Positions 1 through 10,027 of a stretch of DNA of 64,000 bases are shown here, one piece after another. This DNA comes from Neofusicoccum parvum (taxonomy: Eukaryota; Ascomycota; Dothideomycetes; Botryosphaeriales; Botryosphaeriaceae). Under the pieces are notes generated by a model. That model had not been told where the DNA came from. It ran no database searches and was given only the letters and a program-made list of their open reading frames with translations. Made by a program: the position numbers and the translations under genes. Each line of letters opens with the position of its first letter. The first letter of the stretch is position 1. Location: NCBI GenBank assembly GCA_020912385.1, contig CP087209.1, forward strand, positions 3,100,001 through 3,164,000, in the 5' to 3' direction.

Positions 1-487
1 CCGCGCTCGCCTAAGCAGCCGCTGCAAGTCGCCGCCCAGGCGGCCCCGGCAGCAATGCAGCCCTAGCTTGATGATCGTGATGCCGCACGGCAGCGCCAAA
101 TTGGCCTCGCCCGCCCGCCTCCGCCGCCCAACACCGCAGCCAAGTCGGGAGTCCGGCGGAGCACTCGGCCGAGTTTGTCAGCGGTTCTTTTGCGCCCGGC
201 TATCATTTGCAGAAAGGGTATGTATGGTACAGTAACCAGAAGATCACCCGCTCGCCGTACCCCACCAAGCCAACAGCGAAGACAACGACAGCGACCGTGA
301 TTCGTACATGTCATGCCCTGCGATCCCAGCGGCCCCATCCATCCAAGAAGACTCCATCCCACCGTCCGTCCGTCCTCCCATCCCTTTTTAGCCTCCCGTC
401 TGGCTGAAAACGCCCGGTCCCTAGCATTATAAACATCGCCGCGAAATGGTAAATCTGTCCTCAGTACTCCAGCCAACCTTCGTCGCA
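1..487. other. Intergenic, downstream of the Zn2Cys6 regulator
   Basis: This is non-coding sequence past the stop codon of the minus-strand transcription factor gene. The short open frames on both strands have no recognisable domain and overlap each other, so I read the stretch as 3' UTR plus the edge of an intergenic region. A gene entering from the left cannot be excluded because the window starts here. Confidence 0.5.
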
Positions 488-3084
488 TTAGTTTCCCAGC
501 TGCCAGCATGGAGCCCCGCCGCCGTCCTGGCTCGCGGGAGGAAAGTCAAACTCGCCATTGAACCCCCCAAACGGATCTTCAGAGATCTCCGGGAACGTGT
601 CCCACATCATCTCGTCCCAGAAGCCCGACAGTGATCCGAGGCTGGACGGGCCACCCTGTCCCATCTCAGGAGGCGGCCACACCCCCATGCCGATGCCGGA
701 CATGCCGCTCATGTTTGGGAACGGCTGCTGTCCTGCAACGTTTGGTGGAAACGGTTGGTTCGGGTTCACCGTATTCATCGGGTTGTTTGGGCTGTGTTGT
801 CGCTGCTGGTGCTGCTGTTGTGCCTGTTGATGCTGCTGGTGCTGCTGCTGGTGCTGGTGCTGCGATTGGTTATTGTCTCCAAACTGCTGGTAGTTCTGAC
901 CCTCGGTTTCAGCATTCATCTTCGCTCTTGCTGCACGTTGCTGCTCCCAGATTTCCTGCCTCTGGCGCATCTGCTCCTCAAGCTGTTCTTGGTTGATCCG
1001 GCTCGCCTCGGCCAGTCTGGCGATGGCTTCATGGCTCTTCTTTGCCGCAACGCTGTACCTCTCCATTCGGTCAAAGAAGGCAAGGGCCATCTCGATCTGG
1101 GCACGCCATTTGGCAACCTCATCAGGGTTGCTGATGTCGGCGAACAGGCTGATCAGCGGCACCATGCATGCCTGGAAACAGAACCAAACCGCGTTCCACC
1201 CTGAAATGAGATCAGGTGTGCACTCGTTGCTGATGTCCTCGATGTTCTGGGCGGCAATGACCCGGCATTTCCCAACTGCGACCTTCTCCTCGGCGCTGAG
1301 GTTCGCGAAGGGTGTGCGTTTGAGCGCAGTGCTTAGCAGGAAAGGTCTGTGCAACACAACCCGCAGGTTCTCGTACCGCCACTTCATGACGGACCGCGGC
1401 ACACGGAGGAACTCCGGGCATGGTTCGTTGGTCGCCAGGATGGATGGTAGGTTGGAGTGCCAATTGACGAGGTCGTTGTCGATTTGTACCAGATCCTCGT
1501 ACTTGAGCAGTGGTGAGGTCGCAAGTGTGTCTTGTATTCTCGAGGCAATCTTGCAGAATTCAATGTTGTACATCAATGGTAGGACGCGGAGGTCCTGCAT
1601 GTTTTCAGGACTTGATAGCTGTGACACGTTTCGTCAGATAGATAGTAGATCATCGTGCGGGGTAAACTTACATCTTCCATGACCTTCCCAGGTGGGAGTA
1701 CTGTTACAGCTGAACTGATGCGGCCTAGTGAAGGCCTGCTAGTAGTGGTGGAGGCCCAAACGTCCAGGCAGAAGATGCTCCACCACGTGCGCCTTCTCGT
1801 TTCGGCAATCGCTGCATCTGACCGTGACTTGCTCATACCGTTGACCTTTGGGTTTGGTGATGCAGGGTTTGAGTACTCGCGATGAAGACCCAAGCCCGTG
1901 GCCATGCGGAGGGTGGCACCCATCAAGCAGCTAGCTTCGTTTGGACGGTTCAAGTAATGCATGTAGTAGCCAGTCATCATCCCCAGGGCTTGGAGAACCT
2001 CGAGATTCCCACTTCCAAAGGTCTCTAGGCTCAAGTGCTTCCTAGACCTGGTGAAGAAGACGTAGTGCGCTTCGTTGTCTGCTGTTGAGGATGCAAGGGA
2101 ACCGAGAGCGAAGACCATGTTCAAGAGAGCAAGCCAGGCCGAGTCCCATCTCTGTTGACGGATGTACGATGCCCGGAACTTTGACTCCTCAACCATCGGG
2201 AAAAAGGGGTGCACTTTCTCGAAGTAGTTGTCAATGAGGTCTAACCCGGTCTCGACATTTGGCAGAGCGTTGGGGCTGGTGTCCCTGAACTCTGGCGGAG
2301 GTGTGCCGCTTCGACTCGGGAGAGCGGTCTCTGTTTGCTTGTAGTTGATGAAGGACTTCGCGATGGGAGCCGTCTTAACGATGACCTTGAGCGCTGCCGT
2401 CATGGAGGAGACGCCCACGTAGGACGAAGGCCTGTCCACTGCTAGCGACAAGCCGTTGACATCGTCAGAGATGCCCTGGATCTTGATCTGATGCTTCCTG
2501 GCCTCGTCCCACTCCGGGTTCTCATCGGGGGCGGCCTCCAGCGCTGCTTCCAAGCTCTCGGGCCCATCCGAATCCGGTGCAGGCTCAGAAATGGTCTGTG
2601 GGATGGAAGCAGCCGGAGAGGTTGCTGAAGGAGCCGGCAGCGTGAGAGCCAGGTTGAGCAGCTCCTCGCGCGGCGTCGAGCTGAGGGCCTCGAGGTCCTT
2701 TCCGGGGAACAGCCGTGCCAATATCAATCTTTGCTGATCAATCTGGCCCTGCAGCTTCTCGACGAGCCTGATCCACGGTAAGCAAGGCTATCCATGTTCG
2801 CAGTGTTGCACAGGCAACTGATCGGCGGCCAAGCCGGTGTCGACTTACTTGCGCGAGGGCACGACACGCTGCGCGGGCTTCGAGTAGCTGCACAGCTCCG
2901 GGTGTTGGTACCACAGGCACTGGCCGCAGGGTTGGGTGCCATCGCAGCGGATCTTGCGGCGGCGGCACTCGACGCACGCATTGGTAGTCGAGATGCGGCG
3001 TGAGTTCGAGCGGGAGGGCTTTGCGGCATCACCGGTCTCTGCGGAGCCCGGCAGGGCCGCAGCGCTCTGGAAGGTGTGGAACAT
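488..3084 (-). CDS. Zn(II)2Cys6 fungal-specific transcription factor
   Basis: This is a nuclear DNA-binding regulator of about 820 residues in three exons (3084-2849, 2767-1672, 1618-488). Introns 2768-2848 and 1619-1671 both have GTAAGT donors and CAG acceptors and restore the frame. Residues 37-65 carry the binuclear zinc cluster (Cys spacing 2-6-5-2-8, core CVECRRRKIRC). It is followed by a short coiled linker (EKLQGQIDQQ) of the kind that sets dimer spacing. The middle holds the Fungal_trans homology domain (LIDNYFEKVHPFFPMVEESKF; RRRTWWSIFCLD). The C-terminal third is rich in Gln, His, Asn and Pro (poly-Gln about residues 690-720), a likely activation region. The next gene upstream, in the same direction, is a beta-mannosidase, which makes a regulator of plant-polysaccharide use (ClrB/ManR type) a reasonable guess. 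The cluster alone does not prove that orthology, so no symbol is given. Confidence 0.9.
800..870. repeat. CAG/CAC-type trinucleotide repeat (poly-Gln/His codons)
   Basis: An impure GCTGGT/GCTGCT tract on the plus strand encodes alternating Gln and His on the minus strand, within the C-terminal region of the Zn2Cys6 regulator. Tracts of this kind change length by replication slippage, so alleles may differ here. Confidence 0.8.
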
Positions 3085-4127
3085 TCACAGAAGCGGAAGC
3101 GCGTCGGCACTTCCCTGGTGGTCCGTAGTCCGCAGGCCGCAGGTAGGGCGGTGTCCGGTGGGATGAGACAGTCGAGCAACTATCGGCGAGAGGGCGCCGG
3201 CATCACTGGATGTATGGGCTTTTCTGGCGCTGGCGAGCGCGCTGAGAGAGGTATGATGCGCGCGGTGAGGTCACAGCCGGGGACCGGGCCGGGTAACTTG
3301 CTGTGCGGGCTGCTGGAAAAGGAGCGGCGAGGGTCGGATAAAGAGGGCGGGGCTGGAGCAAATAAACGGCGCGGGAGGCTCTCGCGGGCGGCGGTCGGAG
3401 GGCAGGCCTGAAGAGAGGCAGCGTGTGGTTCAGAAACGCTCAGCGATCTGCGCTATTCGCATGTGTCGAGAGGCAGCATCGGCGGGAGGACCCCAGATTT
3501 CTAGGGCCGCAAGGAAGTCCCCCGCAATTAGCCTCGCAGAGTGGTCGCAGCAGCTGCATGCGTGCAACCCGAGGCTCTGTAACTGGCGCGCCGCGCCGCG
3601 CCTCCGCGCGCTGCCACTGGCTGATAGGTGGGAATTCGAGAACGGCGGCAAGCGAAGGAAAGGCCAGGGCCCTGCGGCACACACCACCCACAGCGCCTGC
3701 ACCAGCACCGGCCTGCAGCTCTAGGCGGGGTCTGTCACGACGGGCTGCCAGCAGCGCACACCAGGCCGCTTTACACTTTGGCCGGCCCAGCGCATCCCGC
3801 AGTCTGCGCATTGAGTTGAGGGAAATGACGCCCGCTGAAATTGTAGGGCGCGGTTAATATGGCAACTTCCATCCCAGCGCACGCCCAACACCGGGCCCTC
3901 CGCCAGTCCAGGTGCTGCCGGCCCCCGACCACCATCGCGCCCCGCCAAGCCGACCCATCCACGCACCTGCGCAAGCACACGCAAACACGCTCCAGCGCTG
4001 CCGTTCGGAGAATGACCCACCCGCGCATCGTGACCGCTGCCTGCGCTTCCCTGCAGCCGCTGCCTGCTCTCGGCGCGCTCAGGTCATGAGCACGCCACGC
4101 CCCGTGTGCTCTGCCAATGCTGCGCAC
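3085..4127. other. Intergenic: regulator promoter and beta-mannosidase 3' flank
   Basis: GC-rich non-coding DNA lies between two minus-strand genes. It should contain the promoter and 5' UTR of the Zn2Cys6 regulator, with TATA-like AAATAAAC on the plus strand near 3360 but no clear box on the correct strand. Overlapping short frames on both strands have no domain and are shadows of high GC. Confidence 0.55.
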
Positions 4128-6981
4128 CTACTGCTGCCCGAGATACCTCCACCGCAGCGGCGCGTCCTGCGCGCCCAGCCCGCGCACCGTCAGCACCTGC
4201 TCGTCGCCCGGCACCACGTCGATGGCGCTGTCGTTGACGAGCACGCCCTCGCGCTCCTCGAACACGAGGCCCTTGGCCGGCTTCGCCGCCGTGATCCGGA
4301 TGCTGCCTCCGTCCTGCACCACCGCGACGCCACGATCGTCGAAATCCAGGTACTTGAGCGGCTGCGGCCAGTCAACATCCCGGGACACCACCTCGCCATC
4401 GACCCAGATGCGGGCCGCCAGGACATGCGGCTCCTCGCGCACGTTATCGATGGTGCCGGAAAGCAGGTCCGTAGTGCCGTTAGCGACGATCGTGACGTCC
4501 CTCTTGACCACCGCCTCCTTGACATCCTTGCCCGTCGCGACTGAAATGAATCGCAATTCAACCGTGGCCGTGAGCTCTGACGTCTTGCTGCTCGACACCC
4601 ACAGCTCCCACGAGCTGCTCTTCGCTGGCCGCGCGTGCACCACACTCCAGTCGTGGTGCGCGCGCTTCACAGCCACGGCAACCGGCGCGAGAACCCTGCG
4701 CATCGCGTAGTATGCTGGCTTCTTGCGCAGCAGATAGTCTACGATGGACCACGACGTCACTGGCCAGCAGTCATTGAGCTGCCACACCAACGCGCCGCCG
4801 CAGAACCGCTTTTGGCCCCATTGCCGGCGCCAGCCACGGTAGCCAAACATCAATGCTTCAGCTTGCGACAGCTGGGTCAAGTGAATGAAGCCCTATGCAT
4901 ACACCATTAATTTCCAGTCGCCGCTCTCCGCTTTTGCGAAACTTACCTCGAGATCCGTAACCGTCCGGAAATTTTCAACCAGATAGGTCGCAATTCTGCG
5001 CTCGTGACCGTCCGCCTTGTTATGGAAGTCGATCATATGCGACTGCGGGAAGAGCTGCGACTCGTCTGTCACATAGTACTTGATAGTGTCGATGTGCGGG
5101 AACGCCTCCATGCCAAACTCGCTGTTGAAACGGCCACCAAGCGTGTCGAAGATTTGGTATTTTTCCTGCGTGCCATGCCAGACTGGGAACGCGTTAGTGG
5201 GTACTCCGGTTTTAGGCACCATTGTCCAAATACAACCGCGACCTACCATTCCACTGGTGCATGTCGCCAACTGTGGTGTTGGAGCTGATCAACCCGTCGC
5301 CCCACGGCGATCCGGGGTGGTAGGGGACGTGCGGGCTTTCCGCCGCCACAGCCTCCGGGAGGATCTGGAAATTTGATGGCATTAGAAAGGCGCTTAAGAT
5401 CAACAACACCGCAATGCACGGACGCCGTCGTTCTCACCTTCTCGTAAATGTATCGCGCCGGGAAGTCCGTCTTCAGCCAGCGCTCCGGGTCCTTATCCGA
5501 GTAATCGTACGTCAATCCGAACTGCTCCTGAACCTGGTAGTCCTCGTTGTTGCCTGCATAAATCACAATAGAGGCGTGATGTCTGATCCTGCGCAGGTTG
5601 GCAACAGCCTCCTGCCGGATGGACTCCCGAATCTCCGGGAATGCAGGGTAATTTCCACAGCCGAACATGAAGTCCTGCCACACCAAGACGCCAATCTCGT
5701 CGCAAATGCTGTAGAACTCGTCAACCTCCCAGATGCCGCCACCCCAGACACGAATCATGACCTGATATCCGTCGACCATCATGTTCAGCCACTTGCGGTA
5801 TTTTTCAGCCGTGATGCGCGGCGTGAAGCTGTCGGCAGGGATCCAGTCGGAGCCGCCGCAGAACACGTCGACATCGTTGATGCGGAAATAAAACGTCTTG
5901 CCAATTTCGTCAGGTTCCTGGATAAGTTCGGCTTTACGGAAACCGACCCGGTGCTGCAGGGTGTGCAGATCGACGTTGTCAGACGAGAGGGTCGCCGTCA
6001 CTTCGTATAAAGGCTGCGCACCGTAGCCATGGGGATACCAAAGCTCGGGTGCGTCCACTCGAAAGTCCGCCTTCGCCAGTCCGTTGCTGTCCACCTCTGC
6101 TGATGCCTTGAAGGCAACCTTGTCAGCAAGCTGTCCGGAGAAGGCCACCGTCTTGCCAGCGTGACCGTCGACGCTGGCGGAGATGGTGCCGGTTACAGCC
6201 TTCAGTCCGTCCTCCACCTTGTAGTCGACGCGCAGATCCGAGATTTTGGCCTCGTAAGTCTCCAGACGAACGGCTTTCCACGGCCCACAGGTGATGAGCA
6301 CCGGTCCCCAGTCCCAACCACTGAGCTCAGGTCAGCAAGATCCTTTCGACGTCGTTGATCCAATCGCTAATGTGAACTCGCTTACAAGTGGTACTGCGCC
6401 TTCCTCACGGCAAGCCTCGCCATGTCGGCGTTGAACCCCACCCACTTGTGCTCGGGGTGCGCATCCTTGACCTTCTTGGCCTCTGCGAGGGCCGGCTTGA
6501 AGTCGATCTCCAGGATGTTCTCCGCAGAGGGCTTCAGACGCTTCGTCACGTCCACCCGATGCGGGATGAACATGTTGTCGCTCTCGAGGATCGTCTCGTC
6601 GTTGAGCTTGACAGTGGCATACGTGTCGAGGCCGTCAAAGGCCAGGACCGTGGCGGCGCCATCTGGCACGGAACCGACATCGGGGAGCTTCGTCTTGTAG
6701 GTCCAAGGCTTCTCCCCCACCCACTCGACGTCGAGCTCGTTGAAGCCCAAGAACGGGTCCGGGATCCTGGTTGGACGGGTGGTTAGCCGGGTTTGCACGA
6801 TGATGAGGGTGGCTTCGCAGAGATCTGCAGGCAAATAGCCGTACTTCTTGTTGGCGATCAAGTCCAGGTGCACATTCGTGGGCACGGAAGCGACTGGCAG
6901 CCATGCATCATCTGACGCATCTGTCTGCTTAAAGGCCCAGCCGGCGGTCAATTGATGCACGGCCAGTGGCTGCGGCGCCAT
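4128..6981 (-). CDS. mndB: Beta-mannosidase B, intracellular GH2
   Basis: This glycoside hydrolase family 2 enzyme removes beta-1,4-linked mannose from the non-reducing end of manno-oligosaccharides. It has about 839 residues, close to the B-type family length of about 840. No signal peptide follows the start (MAPQPLAVHQLTAGWAF), so it is the cytosolic mndB type rather than secreted mndA. Six exons: 6981-6845, 6766-6386, 6320-5438, 5364-5247, 5182-4947, 4892-4128. All junctions restore family-conserved text, for example QYHFGWDWGPVLITCGPW across intron 2 and MHQWNVWHGTQEKYQ across intron 4. The GH2 acid/base is about Glu432 (IYAGNNEDYQ) and the nucleophile about Glu528 (FNSEFGMEAFP). Intron 1 (6767-6844, donor GTACGG) is 78 nt with no in-frame stop, so an annotation could easily retain it. 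Its neighbour is a Zn2Cys6 regulator in the same orientation. Confidence 0.95.
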
Positions 6982-7944
6982 TGGTAGTAGAGAGCTCTGC
7001 AGGAAACGAGAGAAACAATGGTGGGTGCGTCGCTGCTGCTGCTATCGTGAGCTTCACCTGGCTGCTCGTCCGTTAGGTCACCGTGAGCGGGCAGCGGCAG
7101 CAGCTCCAGCTCTTATGATGGCGCGCTGAGACGTCTGAGTCGCATTCTAGTCGATTTGGACACGGCACGAGGGAGCGCCGGAGGGCGGATTGCCGCATTG
7201 GAGCGCCAAACGAAGGTACGGCCGTGGATTATCCACTGAGGCGGCGTGTCGAGCTCCTGGTGGAGTTGCGTCCGTGTCGAAAGCGGTATGGCGACCGCGA
7301 GCGGCGCGGGGGCGTCAGCGCGCCCGGCTCCGAAGTGGACCTGGGCGGCCTTTCGCCGGGTATTTTTCAGCGCGGAGCCGTCCAGATGCACCAGCTCTCC
7401 ACGCGGCACGCCCGCTCCGTGCCTGGAAGCGGTCATGCGGAAGCCGCCCAGCAAGCCATGCAGCGGCTGTGTCTCCGCCGCGCATAAGCTTTGATCGGCA
7501 GTTGCGTTGAGGGCTGAGGGAGAGGGGCCCTTGGGCTGTCCACGAGGCCGCCCTGCGCGGACCCCGCCAAACAGCGGCATTAACCACCTGCGCGCCAGCG
7601 GCAGGAGGCAGGAACCGCCGCGCGGGACGCGGGTACAGGTGCCGGCCCTGCTTGAAACGTCTCGGACAGCTGCGGCACGAGCCGAGGCTGCTGCTGAATA
7701 CTAAACACTCAATTGTGCGACCATCTGACAGGACGAGCATGCAGCTCGGAATTGGTTGGAAGCTGCTCTAACAGAAACAATACAGGGTATCTCTAGTCTC
7801 GGAATATCGTGGCTGATCCACTCCACCAACAGCTGCTCGTACATACAAGGCACCAGGCCCGTGGAAGAAAATTGTCCGAACAGCATGAAATCCACATCCC
7901 CGGCCCGCGGCTGATCTAGCTCGGACCTACACATGCCACCACTA
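6982..7944. other. Intergenic: beta-mannosidase promoter and thaumatin-like 3' flank
   Basis: Gene-free GC-rich DNA between two minus-strand genes. The part next to 6981 should be the beta-mannosidase promoter. SYGGRG-type motifs (CCGGAG near 7170) fit the loose CreA consensus but are too common at this GC content to mean much. No convincing ORF. Confidence 0.5.
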
Positions 7945-9173
7945 TTAGAAGAAATACGAAAAGAGAATCGTGTTCGTGGTCATTGCGAACAACAAACCAA
8001 GCACTCTATGGCTGTTGAGCGGGTTGTGTCCTGCCGACTTGTGCGTGAGCCCAGTTGTGTCGGTGGCCAGGATGTTGGTCGAGCGGCCGCCGGGGCAGAA
8101 GACAACCTCAAATCCGGCGCCGATAGGAATGATGAAAGTGGAAGTTTGATCATCAAACGCTGCAGCAGGGTTAGCACCGGTCCCGTTTGGCGTAAGAATA
8201 GCCGTGACTTACCATAGCTGTAAGCATCCGGGCAGACCTTCTTGGCAGCGTGCGAGTACTCGCCCGCCGAGCAGGTACTCGGAGAGTCGTGCTTGCCCAC
8301 GCAGCAGTCCGACGGCTTATTCCACTTCGAACAGGCGGAGTAGCAGGGACTGAATGCGGGGCGTTGGATGTTGTCGTCCGGGTACGGGTACACGCCGTCT
8401 CCGGGCTTGTCAGGCGGGCTGACCAGCAGGTTCCAAGGACACCATCTGGAGGCATCGTTCGTGGAAACCTTGCTGTCGAAGGGAAGCGGGTAGGAACTGT
8501 TGGTGCCGAGAAAAGTCTGGGTGCCGTCACTGTAGGGATTGAAGGAACTGCTTGCCAATTGGCTAGCTGTGCCTTCGCAGGAGGGATTGGTTAAGTTTGC
8601 TGGGTATCCCGCCAGAGACGATGTGCCAAGCGAGTTCATGACAATGGCCATAGGGAGATTGTAGCCGTCAACGAGCGAGATGTCGTAGTAAGTCTGGCCG
8701 TCGCCGCCATCCAGGGTAAATTCGGCCAAAGAAACAGGATTCAAGCCCTGACGGAGTTAGCGCAATCAAGCGGAAATCAAGGTTCGTTCAGGACGTACAG
8801 AAACCGTGCATTCGACTTGCCCGTTGCAGTCGCCTGTGCTGCAAGCTGTAGCCCCACTGGCAGGAAATGTGCAATTTGTTCTCCCCCAGACGCGGCCCTG
8901 CCAATTCGCTGAAACGGTCTGGTTGAGCTGAGCTCCGGCGTCCAGCTTAAAGCCCGTCTTCGTTGGCCCCGTCCCGGATTGGGTGATGAAGGCCGGATAA
9001 ATCGTGTCGGGGCATTTATTCGTGACAATGAGGGGTTTTGTGTCACCGGTCGCTCTCTTGACATGGTCGGGAAGCGTGCGCTTCATGTGATGTATGGCGG
9101 TAGAGGATGGCAGGTAGGCAAGCAGCAACAGATAGAGCGCACAGGCGGCGCTGCGGGAAGATGAGGGACTCAT
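7945..9173 (-). CDS. Secreted thaumatin-like protein (fungal PR-5 type)
   Basis: The predicted extracellular protein has about 374 residues in three exons (9173-8799, 8747-8213, 8159-7945). Introns 8748-8798 (GTACGT...CAG) and 8160-8212 (GTAAGT...CAG) are supported by frame and by family motifs crossing them (VECTVSGLNPVSLAEF; CPDAYSYAFDD). A signal peptide ends near residue 26 (hydrophobic CALYLLLLAYLPSSTA). Thaumatin hallmarks follow in order: NKCPDTIYPA, GRVWGRTNC, CSTGDC, YDISLVDGYNLPM, DCCVGKHDSPSTC and the closing CPDAYSYAFDDQTSTF. It has many paired cysteines and several N-glycosylation sequons. Fungal members are linked to beta-glucan binding or endo-beta-1,3-glucanase activity, but function cannot be fixed from sequence. 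The tail ends in a hydrophobic stretch (VLGLLFAMTTNTILFSYFF) that could be a GPI-attachment signal. Confidence 0.9.
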
Positions 9174-10027
9174 GGCGACGGGAGGCTAAGAGCAGGGAAT
9201 AGGGTGGTTTCTCGAGGATTGATGGTTGGATGAGGTGAGAAGGCAGCGAGGCTCAGCGACATATAAAGGCTGGTTGGAGGCGATAGCAGCGGCAAGAGCG
9301 AGCTGGGACAAAAGCAGGAAACACCAACTGGGCAAAGTTGGCACCAGCGCGAACGCAGTGTTTCTGTACGGTTTCAGGGCCTGTTCACCAATCAAGGGTC
9401 CTGCTGGCAGCGCGCCCGGGCGTGGCGCCGTGCATCATGGCCCGGAACGGGAGCGATACGGGCAGTAATGAATCCCACGTCATGTCACTCATTGCTGGCA
9501 GAGCAGGGCGCTGCAGAAGCGGAGGGCGCTCTGGCGAGCACAGGGCGCCGGGCGGTGACGTAGCGGCAGATGAAACGGCCAGGGTCCAGCGCAACTCGAT
9601 TGGCCACCACGCCTCGCGCGCGTAACGCCGGGGAGTCGCGCATCCAGCCCGCGCTCGCTGGCCTCGTCCGCGGCGCTCAGGGCCTGCGGCGCTGCCTTCG
9701 AGGCGCTGCGCTGGCTGGGCCGAGCACTGGGCCTGACCGCACGGCGAACGCCCAACGGCCGACCGCAGGCGTGCGCTGGTTGGAGCCCCGCCCTTGCAGC
9801 GAAGCGTCGGCGAGCAGCCCCAGCCCTCGCGCAAACGAGAACGCGAGAGCGATCGCGCGCCCGGCCTCACAAGCGTGAGGCGGCGGCGCCGGTCAGCGAG
9901 CTCCCGCCGTCCGTGCGCGACAGCTCACCGGCTGCCGCTGCCTTGAGCTCATAGTCCCCTCCCTTTGCCGCCGCATCAACCCTCACGACACGCCCCAGAG
10001 CGCTTCGAACCTCTGCCAACGCCGGCC
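9174..10027. promoter_or_regulatory. Divergent intergenic region, thaumatin-like / aminopeptidase
   Basis: This non-coding stretch contains the promoters of both flanking divergent genes. An ATATAAAG element at 9261-9268 lies about 90 bp upstream of the thaumatin-like start codon. On the minus strand it reads TTTATAT, a plausible but weak TATA box. The rest is GC-rich with only shadow ORFs. Confidence 0.45.

Noticed and set aside
3425..4089. Overlapping small ORFs on both strands between the regulator and the beta-mannosidase
   Set aside because: They are mutually overlapping GC shadows with no domain or credible start context.
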